DNA of 64,000 nucleotides from Phycisphaeraceae bacterium (GTDB lineage Bacteria; Planctomycetota; Phycisphaerae; Phycisphaerales; UBA1924). A model generated the notes under the pieces. The model had not been told where the DNA came from and did not search any database. It saw only the letters and a list, made by a program, of their open reading frames with translations. The stretch is taken from NCBI GenBank assembly GCA_021297895.1, contig JAJTHN010000017.1, positions 1 through 64,000 of the forward strand. The letters run 5' to 3'. Positions within the stretch are counted from its first letter, which is position 1. Every line of letters begins with the position of its first letter. The translations under genes were made by a program, and so were the position numbers. Of the stretch, positions 54,324 to 63,310 are shown one piece after another.

Positions 54324-55036
54324 ACATCACCATCTCCATCGGCACACGCGCGGACTACCTCGCTCTGGCGCACCTGCACTACCGCTCGGGCCCGCCCGCG
54401 ACGATCGCCCGCGTGCTCGTCGCCACGATCGACGCATCGGCGGGCGCGGAGCGCGAAACGCCCATCGGCGTTCTGGTCGTGTCGATGCCGACACTGTCCG
54501 GCTCGTGGCGATCTGGCGCGTGGCCCGGTGTCTTCGATGTCGGCACGCCCGCCGAGCGTGCACGCACGCTCAACCGTGACCTGCGCTGCATCTCGCGCGT
54601 CATCGTGGACCCTCGCGCCCGCGGCATTGGTGTCGCCGTCGCGCTCGTGGCGCACTATCTCCGCGATCCGCTCACGCCCAGGACCGAGGCCATCGCGAGC
54701 ATGGGCAATCTCTGCCCCTTCTTCGCTCGCGCCGGCATGACGCCGATCGCCATCAGTCCCTCGTCGCGTGATCAGGCCCTGCGCCGAGCGCTGCGCGATC
54801 ATGGCCTGGATCCGGTCGACCTCTGCGATGCGCCCCGCGTCGCGCGGCGTGCACGTGCACGCCCGGCACTGGGTCGCTCGCTGCGCACGTGGGCCGACGC
54901 CTCACGCGCGACGCGCGCCCAGCGCCACGCCTCGACCGAGCGCCTCGCGGTACTCGCCGCACGGAGTATCTCGCACCGCAAAGTCGCGTTCGTCCACACC
55001 TTCGCCCGTGATGCCGCCGCGCTAGCGCACACCTGA
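54320..55036 (+). CDS. GNAT-fold acetyltransferase-like protein (COG2401-like acetyltransferase half)
   Basis: 238 residues starting with TTG at 54320 inside the TGA of the ATPase gene (TTGA overlap), so translation is coupled. Landmarks: HYRSGPP (20-26), PIGVLVVSMP (48-57), the GNAT motif A core SRVIVDPRARGIGVA (92-106) with the acetyl-CoA pyrophosphate loop RGIGVA, and CPFFARAGM (132-140). HYR and PFFxxAGM are also features I associate with the acetyltransferase part of COG2401 proteins. The C-terminal 80 residues are helical and Arg-rich. The substrate is unknown. TerL begins 49 bases downstream. Confidence 0.78.
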   Translation: MNITISIGTRADYLALAHLHYRSGPPATIARVLVATIDASAGAERETPIGVLVVSMPTLSGSWRSGAWPGVFDVGTPAERARTLNRDLRCISRVIVDPRARGIGVAVALVAHYLRDPLTPRTEAIASMGNLCPFFARAGMTPIAISPSSRDQALRRALRDHGLDPVDLCDAPRVARRARARPALGRSLRTWADASRATRAQRHASTERLAVLAARSISHRKVAFVHTFARDAAALAHT

Positions 55037-55085
55037 TCCGCTGATTGGACCGATCAGCACCCAGCCCCGCTCCCGGAGCACCCCA

Positions 55086-57170
55086 ATGCCCTCACGCAGA
55101 CCCACGCGCCATACCTCCCGCCGCACCCGTCGCCCTGCCCGCACGTCGCGTGCTTCACGCCCCACGCGCGCCGCGGGAACGCGACGCAACTCCGCCTCGC
55201 GGCGTTCTCCGCAAGCACCGCCCACGTCATCGGCCGCACCCCCGTGCACTTCCGCTGCCAGGTCCGCCGCGTCGGCCGTGCGTGTCGACGGTGATGTCTC
55301 CGCCGCGCCCGCGAACATCGACGCGTTGCACGCGTTCATCGAGCGGACATGGGCCGTGCGTCTGGCGCGTGTGCCGATGGCCGCGCTGCCCGCCGCGTCG
55401 AGCGGTGCGGCGATCGATCGCGCAAGCGGGCCATCTGCTGCCGCGAGTGCCGCGCCGATGGACTACATCGCGTGGGCGTTCTTCGAGGGCCTTCCGCCAT
55501 CAGACGCGCCGCCCGCGACGATCGACTCGCTCGATACGCCGATCGAGTTTCGCCGCGCGCCCAGCGACGCCGTCGTCTGGGCCTCTCGCGGCGGGGGCAA
55601 GACGTTTCTCGGCGCACTGGCCACCGCGCTCGACCTGATCTTCAAGCCCGGTATCGAGGTCCGCATCCTCGCCGGCTCGCTGGAACAGGCCGCACGCATG
55701 CACCACCACCTCCGCGCGTTCTTCCGCATTCCTGCGCTCGAGCCGCTGGTCGCCGGACGAATCACCGATCGCCGACTGGCACTCATCAGCGGCTCGCGGG
55801 TCGAGGTTCTCGCGGCGAGCCAGACCAGCGTCCGCGGTTCACGCGTCCAGAAACTCCGCTGCGATGAGGTCGACCTGTTCCATCCGGCGGTCTGGGAGGC
55901 CGTGCAACTGACCACCCGCTCGCTCGATGTCGCCGGACCGTGGGGCCCGCGCGTCCGCGGCTCGGTCGAGGCACTCAGGACGCTGCACATCCCCGGCGGT
56001 CTGATGTCGAGCATCGTCGCCGATAGCACGCCGATCCCGGGCCGCCCCGACACCGATGCGCACCCGCCCGCGACGCGCGCGCTCTTCCGCTGGTCCGTAC
56101 TCGACGTGCTCGAGCACTGCCCGCCCGAGCGCTCGTGCGATGCCTGCGCGCTTCTGCCCGAGTGCGCCGGTCGAGCCAAGCTCCGCGCCCCGGCCGACGC
56201 GGGACATCTCCGCATCGATGATGCACTCGCTCAGCGGTCGCGCGTGTCGCTCGCGACCTGGAGCACCGAGATGCTCTGCAGACGTGCGAACCGCACCGAC
56301 GCGGTGTTTCCGGAGTTCGACCCGGCGGTCCACCTTCATCGCACCGATGCGGTGCCGACCGCGTCCGAAGGTGCGGCACCGCCACCATCGCCGACCGAGA
56401 CACCTTCGGTGCAGCCACCTCCGCCGGCCCATCCGCTCGCGCCGGAGCAGGTGCTGCCCGGCCCGGTCGGTCCGCAGGCCGCGGAGCACATCGTGCGCGT
56501 GTGCGCCATGGACTTTGGCTGGCGAAACCCAACATTCGCCATCCTCGCGACGCTCAGCCCTGACGGCACGCTGCACATCGTCGACGAGCGATCGTGGGAG
56601 CGCACCGCCATGGAGCAGATCATCGACGATCTCCGCGCCGCGGGCTGGGGCCCCTCCGGGCCTGCCGCGGCGGCCTGGATCGGTGTCGATCCCGCGGGGC
56701 ATCAGCGGACCACCGCCGGTCCGATCAGCCCGATCTCGCTCCTGCGCCGCGCGGGATGGACGGTTCGTGCCGCGCGCTTTCCACTCGCACGCGGCCTCGA
56801 ACTCGTGCGACGCCGATTGGAGCCGCGAGCCGACACGCGACGACCGCCGCGGGCCTCGCTCTCGCGTGCCATTCGCGCGGCGGCGCTGCGCAACTCCCGC
56901 GACGCGAGCGCCGCTCGCGGCGATCAGCAGGAGATCGCCACGCACGCGTCTGCTTCGACCGATCCCGGTCCGTCGCTCTTCATTCACCCGCGATGCTCGC
57001 AGCTCACACGCGCGCTCTCGAACTATCGCTGGCCCGGCGGCCGCCCGGACGCGGCCGAGCCGCTGAAAGACGGCAGCGACCACGCCGCGGACGCGTTGAG
57101 GTACCTCATCGTGAATCTCGATCGCCACCTCGATCGCCTGCATCACCCGCCGGCGATGCGATACTCCTGA
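55086..57170 (+). CDS. Phage-type terminase large subunit (TerL)
   Basis: 694 residues, ATG at 55086 with GGAG 7 bases upstream. A strongly basic, low-complexity N-terminus (about 1-65) precedes the ATPase: Walker A ASRGGGKT (166-173), Walker B LRCDEVDLF with D260-E261, and a coupling region SSIVADSTP. Four cysteines (C345, C351, C354, C360) lie between the ATPase and nuclease domains. The RNase H-like nuclease has MDFGW (D476), GVDPAG (D535) and DGSDHAADALRYL (D665/D669), giving the acidic triad. The protein cuts and pumps DNA through a portal. The portal gene is 43 kb away on the opposite strand. Confidence 0.92.
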   Translation: MPSRRPTRHTSRRTRRPARTSRASRPTRAAGTRRNSASRRSPQAPPTSSAAPPCTSAARSAASAVRVDGDVSAAPANIDALHAFIERTWAVRLARVPMAALPAASSGAAIDRASGPSAAASAAPMDYIAWAFFEGLPPSDAPPATIDSLDTPIEFRRAPSDAVVWASRGGGKTFLGALATALDLIFKPGIEVRILAGSLEQAARMHHHLRAFFRIPALEPLVAGRITDRRLALISGSRVEVLAASQTSVRGSRVQKLRCDEVDLFHPAVWEAVQLTTRSLDVAGPWGPRVRGSVEALRTLHIPGGLMSSIVADSTPIPGRPDTDAHPPATRALFRWSVLDVLEHCPPERSCDACALLPECAGRAKLRAPADAGHLRIDDALAQRSRVSLATWSTEMLCRRANRTDAVFPEFDPAVHLHRTDAVPTASEGAAPPPSPTETPSVQPPPPAHPLAPEQVLPGPVGPQAAEHIVRVCAMDFGWRNPTFAILATLSPDGTLHIVDERSWERTAMEQIIDDLRAAGWGPSGPAAAAWIGVDPAGHQRTTAGPISPISLLRRAGWTVRAARFPLARGLELVRRRLEPRADTRRPPRASLSRAIRAAALRNSRDASAARGDQQEIATHASASTDPGPSLFIHPRCSQLTRALSNYRWPGGRPDAAEPLKDGSDHAADALRYLIVNLDRHLDRLHHPPAMRYS

Positions 57171-57191
57171 CCGCGGCACTTCCTGTGCGCT

Positions 57192-58328
57192 TCAAGCCGG
57201 CGTTGTGCGGATGGACGGTGGGCGGAGCGACACCTGCCGAGCCCGCTCGTCGGCCGCGGTCACCCACGTGTGGATCTTCACTTCCGGGTTTGCGTCCCCC
57301 GACAGCATGTGGGCCGGATGTTGATGGGGAAGCACGCCGTGCCAGAGTTGAAGCAGTTCGAAGCGCGAGTTCACGCCCATCGCGGCGTAGATCGACTTGA
57401 TGTGGTCATGCACCGTATGGACGCTTCGGTGAATCCTCTGAGCGATCGCGCGTTCTTTGAGCCCCTCGATCATGAGTTCGAAGATTCGCTGTTGTGAAGT
57501 CGATGCCCGAGCCAGCATCGCGTTTCGCCTGGCCATGGGCCTGCCAACCTGCTGCGCATAGGCCCGTGCGATCGATGGGCCTATGGCCTTGAGCAGCATC
57601 CGCACGCGTTCCATCGTCGCGGCGGCGTCGGCTGAAGGGACACCGGAGCCCGACCCGGCGCGATCAGGACCGAAGACCTCGGGAAGGTCCACCTGCACGA
57701 TCATCCAGCGCCCCGCGCGTTCGCTGGTCTCCGGAGTACACAGCCTGCAGAAGGGCCCGAGTCTTGCTTCACGTCGGAACGCCGCGTACGGCGTGAGCGC
57801 GAACTCCGCGGGGCTCATGATGTCCTCGAGCAGCCATGCCCCGCTGCGCGGTGATCCGTTGCGCGGCCGCCAGCCGCGAGGAAGGTCATCGCTCGCGCCG
57901 CCTCGGGCCAGATCTTCGCCGATACGAGTCGCGATGGGGCCACTGGCGTAGCCGCATACGGCCGAGGCGAGCGGGTTCCACGTGGAACCCGGCGGGCTGG
58001 TCGCCATCGCGGCCTCGATGTGCCACACACTCACCCCAACCGCCGGCCTGACTGCCGGCACACACTCGAGCATCAGGTCGCGTATGCACGACGCGGCGAG
58101 CGTCATCCAGTGCCGCGCATCGGGCTCGCCGCCCGGCAACAACTTCACCATCGCCGACGCGACCGCGGCGACGGCCCCGAGGTCCCAGGATTCTCGACCC
58201 GCCGCGTCCGGCGCGGCCCGGTCCGGCCCCGAGCCGTGTCGCCACTCGTGGGAATCCGCACCGGCACTGTGCCAGTCGTGCCTCATCCCCGCGGCATGGT
58301 CGCGGTCATTCGACGAGAATCTGTCCAT
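57192..58328 (-). CDS. LuxR-type (GerE HTH) transcription regulator
   Basis: 378 residues from the ATG at 58328, 4 bases after the stop of the small upstream gene. Residues about 285-345 form a LuxR/GerE DNA-binding domain: RIFELMIEGLKERAIAQRIH then RSVHTVHDHIKSIYAAMGV and SRFELLQLW. The N-terminal 280 residues form an unassigned domain (GRWMIVQVDLPEVFG, GPFCRLCTPE) that could sense a ligand or partner. No receiver domain is seen. It is convergent with TerL (stops 21 bases apart), so any control of packaging genes is only a possibility. Confidence 0.8.
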   Translation of the reverse strand: MDRFSSNDRDHAAGMRHDWHSAGADSHEWRHGSGPDRAAPDAAGRESWDLGAVAAVASAMVKLLPGGEPDARHWMTLAASCIRDLMLECVPAVRPAVGVSVWHIEAAMATSPPGSTWNPLASAVCGYASGPIATRIGEDLARGGASDDLPRGWRPRNGSPRSGAWLLEDIMSPAEFALTPYAAFRREARLGPFCRLCTPETSERAGRWMIVQVDLPEVFGPDRAGSGSGVPSADAAATMERVRMLLKAIGPSIARAYAQQVGRPMARRNAMLARASTSQQRIFELMIEGLKERAIAQRIHRSVHTVHDHIKSIYAAMGVNSRFELLQLWHGVLPHQHPAHMLSGDANPEVKIHTWVTAADERARQVSLRPPSIRTTPA

Positions 58329-58332
58329 GGGC

Positions 58333-58632
58333 TCACGGCTTGATCGCGTTGCGGATCGCCGCAACGAGATTGATCAGGTTCTGATTCGTGGTCGGATCGA
58401 GGTTGTTGTCCGGGCTCTTGAGGTGATTGTCGATCGCATCCAGGAGCAGGAGTAATCGTGCCGCGTCCACCGGGTTACTGACGTCGGGTGGCCCCATGGC
58501 ATTGAACACCCCCGTCATGAACGCCACCAAGTCGTGCGCAATCGGCTTGGGTGGCAGATCCGCGCAGTCGCCGTTGTAGAACTTGTACAGACGGCAAATC
58601 AGGTCCCAGAGTTCCTGTTCCCACGTGGGCAT
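58333..58632 (-). CDS. Small acidic/helical hypothetical protein upstream of the LuxR-type gene
   Basis: 99 residues, ATG at 58632 with AAGGA 6-7 bases away. Sequence is helical: WEQELWDLICRLYKFYNGDC, LVAFMTGVFNAMG, LLLLLDAIDNHLKSPDNN, LINLVAAIRNAIKP. No family recognised. It ends 4 bases before the LuxR-type start, so it is likely co-transcribed and perhaps a partner of that regulator. Confidence 0.65.
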   Translation of the reverse strand: MPTWEQELWDLICRLYKFYNGDCADLPPKPIAHDLVAFMTGVFNAMGPPDVSNPVDAARLLLLLDAIDNHLKSPDNNLDPTTNQNLINLVAAIRNAIKP

Positions 58633-58705
58633 CTTCGTCCTTTCTTATGAGCACCGCGCTCACATATCCTCTTCCCCGTTCAGAGACGCTCCGGAGTGTC
58701 CGAGT

Positions 58706-59302
58706 GTGAGCAGCGGCGACGAAAAATCTGAGCACTCGCGACCCGCGTTCGGGTTGCATTCGGACCGACGCGAGCATCTCGCCCATCTTCTCATGAACCA
58801 TCTCCCGGTTCTCGAAAGGGTGGCTCAGCGCAAACTCACCAACCGGACTCGAAGCGTCCATGACGGGGCCGATGTCGCATCCTCAGTGCTGCGACGAATC
58901 GACCGGCTCGCCCTGGAGGGGCGGCTGACCGGGATGACCGATGATCAGGTCGTCGCCTTTGCCGTCACCATCGCCAGCAATCAGGCCATTTCCCGAACGC
59001 GTTCCATGGAGCGCCTGGCCACCCATCTCGGCGAGGACGGGGAGTACGCCCGACTGCTGCATGAGCGCCTTGTCCGGCTTCATGATGATGAGGAGGCGAC
59101 GATGCTCCTCTGCCGCATCGCGCTGGGCATTGAAGACACCGCATCGCGTCAGCTCTTTCTCCTTCGCTGGAAGGGCCTGAGCTTCCCGATCATCGCCCAA
59201 TTGCTGCGGATCACCCCGGAAGCCGCGCGGCAGCGATGGTCGGCGCTCCGGAAGATCCTCGAGGCTCGACTGCGCGGAGGGGAATTCGATGAGAGGCTTT
59301 GA
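58706..59302 (+). CDS. ECF-type RNA polymerase sigma factor
   Basis: 198 residues if started at GTG 58706 (GGAG 9 bases upstream); an ATG at 58793 is the next choice. Region 2-like sequence (HLPVLERVAQRK, VHDGADVASSVLRRI) and a clear region 4 HTH at the C-terminus (RQLFLLRWKGLSFPIIAQLL, TPEAARQRWSALRKILEARL) fit the short planctomycete ECF group. The stop overlaps the start of the kinase gene by 14 bases, a typical sigma factor/kinase pairing. The target promoters are unknown. Confidence 0.78.
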   Translation: MSSGDEKSEHSRPAFGLHSDRREHLAHLLMNHLPVLERVAQRKLTNRTRSVHDGADVASSVLRRIDRLALEGRLTGMTDDQVVAFAVTIASNQAISRTRSMERLATHLGEDGEYARLLHERLVRLHDDEEATMLLCRIALGIEDTASRQLFLLRWKGLSFPIIAQLLRITPEAARQRWSALRKILEARLRGGEFDERL

Positions 59303-60941
59303 ATCCCGCTGGCTGAGCACGCAGGCGGACATCGCATGGCTCAACAGCGAGGTCCCTTATGACTGCCCGGGCCCGGTCGACACCCAGGGGCGGTGGCAAC
59401 TCCATGACCTCGTCGCGGTCGGACCTCGAAGCTGGGTCTACATCGCCCACGATACCCGGCTCTCAACACCGACCTACAAAGCGCGCGTCGTCGTCAAGAT
59501 CAGCCGCGAACCCGGCGGGCGGGAGGCCGAGCTCAGTCGCCAGATCGAGCATCCGGATGTTCCCGCCGTCCTGGACCGAGGGATCACCGATCTCGGTCAC
59601 GCGTACATCGTGCTGGAGCTGATCGAGGGCCAGGGCCTGGACACCATCCCGGTCCCGTGGGAGCGCTCTCTTACCGTCCGGTTTGTCGCTCGCCTGGGGC
59701 GGATCATCGAGGCCGCGCACGCAAGGGGAATCGTTCACTGCGACCTCAAGCCCGACAATGTTCGCGTGGGCACCGACGGAAGGCCCGTCCTGATCGACTT
59801 CGATCTCGCCGCGTTGTCGCAGGGCGACTCCGGCGAGCCGAGTCGGGGCAACCTCGGGTACATGTCTCCGGAGCAGTTCCGAGGCGACATCGATGCGATC
59901 TCTCCGCAGGCCGATGTGTACGGACTCGGCGGACTGCTAACCTATCTCCTCACGGGCCAGCCGGTCAACGGTCGCGACGCCGATGAGGCCCGCGCCAATC
60001 TGGCGGCCGCACGACCGTGGGCGGCGAGTGTCGGCGAGAACGCGCTGAACCTGATCATCCGCCGCGCCGTCGCTGTCAGGACCGCCGAGCGGTATCGCTC
60101 GGTTTCGGACTTCGTGGGTGATCTCGAGCGCTGGCAGAGCAAGTTGCCGATTGCGTGGCAGAACCCCCCGCTGCACCATCGCGTCAGGCTCTGGGTACGG
60201 CGACGTCCCGGAGCCGCGACCGCCGCGGCGGCTTCGATGCTGCTCGCGAGCGGTGTCATCGCCGCGGCGTTTGCCTGGCAGAACATCCGCGCCGAAGCCC
60301 GGGCCGAATCGATCAGGCTCAACGCCAAGTTCGAGGCCGATCGGATCGCGATGGAGGCCCGGAAGGAGGCGGACCTCCTGTGGCAGGTGAATCAACGCTC
60401 ACAGGCCGAGATCGAGCGTCTGCACAGCGCGGGCCGGGCCCAGATCCTGTTGTTCGCAAACTCGATGTTCTCCCGCTCCGCAAGCGGACAGGGTGAGCAG
60501 TACCTGCCCATGCTCAACTTGCTCCGGATGGTCTCGGACTATGCGCTCCTCGAGGCCAGCGGCAGGCCGCAGTTGCTCAAGGAGCGCCTCGCAACGCTCG
60601 AGAAGATGGAGGCGCGGGCACGGGAGCTCGGACAGTCCGACTCGGTCGCTCAACTCCTGACACGCATCGGAATCTGTGAGTTTCTCATACGCGACGGTCG
60701 ATCGAACGAGGCGCTCGAGCGCCTCCGTGCGCTCCGTGCCGATTGGCAGGAGCGTCTCTCGACGAATGATCCGCTCAACGCGGTCCTCGATGCCATCGAG
60801 CTCTCGGCTCGTTTGGGCGTCGGCCAGCCGGTCGATGCTGAAACGCTGCGGCGTTGCCACGAAGCCCTTCAGCGTTCCGATGCTCCCACGATCTATTCGA
60901 AGATCCTGAGCGATGCGGAGAAGGCCTTCTCGCGACCGTGA
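59289..60941 (+). CDS. Membrane-anchored Hanks-type Ser/Thr protein kinase
   Basis: 550 residues, ATG at 59289 with GGAGGGG upstream. The kinase domain (about 35-285) has K70 (VVVKISRE), the catalytic HCDLKPDN with D152, DFD with D170, and SPEQ at 193-196. The glycine loop reads VAVGPRSWVY, which is less glycine-rich than normal. A membrane segment (about 314-334, AASMLLASGVIAAAFAWQNI) leads to a C-terminal helical domain (about 335-550), perhaps a sensor or TPR-like region. It likely controls the sigma factor encoded just upstream, which it overlaps. Confidence 0.88.
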   Translation: MRGFESRWLSTQADIAWLNSEVPYDCPGPVDTQGRWQLHDLVAVGPRSWVYIAHDTRLSTPTYKARVVVKISREPGGREAELSRQIEHPDVPAVLDRGITDLGHAYIVLELIEGQGLDTIPVPWERSLTVRFVARLGRIIEAAHARGIVHCDLKPDNVRVGTDGRPVLIDFDLAALSQGDSGEPSRGNLGYMSPEQFRGDIDAISPQADVYGLGGLLTYLLTGQPVNGRDADEARANLAAARPWAASVGENALNLIIRRAVAVRTAERYRSVSDFVGDLERWQSKLPIAWQNPPLHHRVRLWVRRRPGAATAAAASMLLASGVIAAAFAWQNIRAEARAESIRLNAKFEADRIAMEARKEADLLWQVNQRSQAEIERLHSAGRAQILLFANSMFSRSASGQGEQYLPMLNLLRMVSDYALLEASGRPQLLKERLATLEKMEARARELGQSDSVAQLLTRIGICEFLIRDGRSNEALERLRALRADWQERLSTNDPLNAVLDAIELSARLGVGQPVDAETLRRCHEALQRSDAPTIYSKILSDAEKAFSRP

Positions 60942-60991
60942 TCGCGATCCGCGCGCACGCCTGATGCGGGTGATTCTTCATCTCGCCACGC

Positions 60992-61933
60992 TCAGGCAAG
61001 CGGCTCGCACGCCCGCGCCAGTTCTGCCGCGGCGTTCGGCGTGCTCAGGTCAACCCGCACGGTCACTCCGCGCTCGTGATCGCTGTTGAGAATCAGCGTG
61101 TTGGGCTCCAGCAGCGTGCAGCCGTCCGGCGCCTTCTCATGCCCCAGGATGAAGGTCCCCGCGTTCATCGATGTGCCCAGCGCCGTCAGGTCGGCGGCAC
61201 GGTGCCCGCGGCCCCAGACGATCAGCGACGCCGAGCCCCGCCGCGGGGCATAGTCCTCGTCGATCAGCGGTCGATCCATCACGGCCGGGTCGAACCGGTC
61301 CATGAGTTCCGGCGATGGCAGGCTGTGCAGGCAGAGCAGATCGCGCCCGCCCGCGCCGGCACCGCGAACGCGCAGCGCAACGGGCATGGAACGCACGAAC
61401 GAGCCGATCGCCGCGTCGATGCGCGGCGAGTCCGCGCCGAACACGCGGCGGACACCGTCGTTGAACAGTTGCACCACCGGCACGCCGTCCTTGACGATCC
61501 CCGCGCCGGCGATCTGGCTGAGCTCGTGGTTGGCAAGCAGCGTGTGAACGTGATCCGGGAACAGCGCCTTGAGGTTCGCCACGCGGGCCAGCGCGCGGTA
61601 CGAAAGGTCCAGACCATCGACGAGGTTCTCGCCGTGGATGACCTCGTGCAGCGTCAGGTGCGCCGCGGGGGGCTCGTCCGGTTCGGTCATTCCCGCGGCC
61701 TGCACGACGCGGGCCATGTGCACCGGGTTATCGTGCAGATCGCCCGTGGCGATGAGCCATCGATCGCCCGCCTGCTCGGCCCGCTCTCGCTGGTCCGGCG
61801 AAATCGGCCCGATCACATCGCACGAGCCCACGCGCACGCGCGAGGTCAGGTTCGCCCGCGCGCCGCGCTCCAGCGCGTCGATCACGCTGTCGGCGTCCAT
61901 CAGGTTCAGATGCAGGCTCGCGTACACAGGCAC
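60992..61933 (-). CDS. Metallophosphoesterase (calcineurin-like) family protein
   Basis: 313 residues starting with GTG at 61933 (ATG at 61900 is an alternative). Metal-binding motifs of the family are visible: ATGDLHDN (GDxHDN), LANHE (GNHE-like), LHSLPSPE and the late histidine motifs VWGRGHRA and LGHEK. These ligate a two-metal centre that hydrolyses phosphoester bonds. The substrate is unknown. It is 49 bases downstream of the kinase gene ending at 61983 on the same strand, so both may be one unit. Confidence 0.8.
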   Translation of the reverse strand: MPVYASLHLNLMDADSVIDALERGARANLTSRVRVGSCDVIGPISPDQRERAEQAGDRWLIATGDLHDNPVHMARVVQAAGMTEPDEPPAAHLTLHEVIHGENLVDGLDLSYRALARVANLKALFPDHVHTLLANHELSQIAGAGIVKDGVPVVQLFNDGVRRVFGADSPRIDAAIGSFVRSMPVALRVRGAGAGGRDLLCLHSLPSPELMDRFDPAVMDRPLIDEDYAPRRGSASLIVWGRGHRAADLTALGTSMNAGTFILGHEKAPDGCTLLEPNTLILNSDHERGVTVRVDLSTPNAAAELARACEPLA

Positions 61934-61982
61934 CCCGGAGTAAGTCGCACGCCCGACGGCCCGCGCCGCCCGCCCCGCACAA

Positions 61983-62918
61983 TCAATCGTCCTCGTCGTC
62001 GTCCATTTCGCTGGGCGGACTCATGCCCGTTCTCGAGCCGCTGCTCTGACGCTGCGAGCCCTGGCGTCGCAGCGCCGCCTCGCCCTCGAGTTCCAGCACG
62101 ATCTGGTGCAGCCGCTCGGCGACCTCCGCCATGTTCGCCGGGCGGTCGCTCGGCTCGATCTCGACACAGTCCATGATCAGCCGGTCGAAGCTCTCGGGCA
62201 CGCGCGAGTTGTACTCGCGCGGGCGCTTGGGCTTGGCCATCATCGATTCATCGATGTGCCCCAGCAGCGACTCGTCGCTGCCCAGCGCCGTCGGCACGTT
62301 CCGCCGCGTCAGCGTCCAGTACATCGTCGCGCCGAGGTTGTACACGTCGGTCTTCTCGGTGATCGGCTTGCGGTGAACCTGCTCGGGCGCGATGTAGTCC
62401 GGCGTGCCCTGGATCCGCTTCTTGATCGTGTTGACCGCGCAGCTCTGCCCGAGATCGATCACCTTCGCGAACCCGTCCGCGTCGGCGATGATGTTGTTCG
62501 GCTTCATGTCCGCGTGCACAAACCCGCGGCTGTGCATGTACGCCAGCGCCCGCGCCACCTGCTCGAAGATCTTCGCCGCCATCTCGAAGGTCCGCGGCGG
62601 CAGCTTCTCCAGTGGCTGGCCGTCGGCCAGTTCCATCAGCATCAAGAGTTCATCGGGCTTGCGCAGCAGCCCGGGACGCTTCTTGATCAGCTTGTGAACC
62701 TTGCGGATGTTCCGATGATCGAGCTTGCTCGCGATCGCGTACTCGCTCTCGGTCTGCTCCAGGAACCGCTCGTCCTTGTCCATGTGCTTAATGACCTGCT
62801 TGAGCGCCCAGATCTGCTTGCTCGATGGGTCCTGCACCAAGTAGATCGCCGACGCCGCCCCGCGCCCGATCTCCGAAATCACCCGGTAGCCCTCCACCGA
62901 GTCACCCACCTTGATCAC
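61983..62918 (-). CDS. Hanks-type Ser/Thr protein kinase (soluble)
   Basis: 311 residues from GTG at 62918; an ATG at 63014 would add 32 residues that look non-coding. The kinase domain has a normal glycine loop (ISEIGRGAASAIYLV), K40 (ALKQVIK), the catalytic HADMKPNN with D137, DLG with D155 in place of DFG, and GTPDYIAPEQ. The C-terminal 60 residues are Gln/Arg/Ser-rich then acidic (DDDEDD). No membrane segment. The 392 bases upstream (62919-63310) hold no gene other than a terminator hairpin. Confidence 0.9.
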   Translation of the reverse strand: MIKVGDSVEGYRVISEIGRGAASAIYLVQDPSSKQIWALKQVIKHMDKDERFLEQTESEYAIASKLDHRNIRKVHKLIKKRPGLLRKPDELLMLMELADGQPLEKLPPRTFEMAAKIFEQVARALAYMHSRGFVHADMKPNNIIADADGFAKVIDLGQSCAVNTIKKRIQGTPDYIAPEQVHRKPITEKTDVYNLGATMYWTLTRRNVPTALGSDESLLGHIDESMMAKPKRPREYNSRVPESFDRLIMDCVEIEPSDRPANMAEVAERLHQIVLELEGEAALRRQGSQRQSSGSRTGMSPPSEMDDDEDD

Positions 62919-63219
62919 TGTTCCCGGCAAGCCCACGTCCCTGGCCGATCCGGCCCGTTGCTGACCTTCGCTCCCGCAAAGCCCCCCGGCGGGACCATCC
63001 CGCCCGGGATCCATCGTTCACCGTTCCCGATCACGGGCAGAACGCCGCGTGCTCCGAAAGAACATGGTCGGACAGCATACCCCGTCGCGTGACTCTCCGA
63101 CACGCTCGGCCCGCCGGTTCCCGGCAGGTGAGTCGGGATATTCCGTCGGTTCCACGCAGACCCCGCGTTTCGGGCTTTCTGATCGCGGTGGAATCCCTGT
63201 CAAATTGTTCCGAAAACAC

Positions 63220-63248
63220 CGCCGCGACCGGGAGACCCGGTCGCGGCG
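63220..63248 (-). terminator. Rho-independent terminator downstream of the amidase-like gene
   Basis: A perfect 13-bp stem (CGCCGCGACCGGG / CCCGGTCGCGGCG) with an AGA loop. On the minus strand it is followed by GTGTTTTCG. It lies 62 bases past the stop of the gene ending at 63311. Confidence 0.8.
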
Positions 63249-63310
63249 AAGGAGTGTCAGAGAATGCCGGAGACCGAACGCCGGTGACGAGGCCAACCGG
63301 GGTCAGCGAA

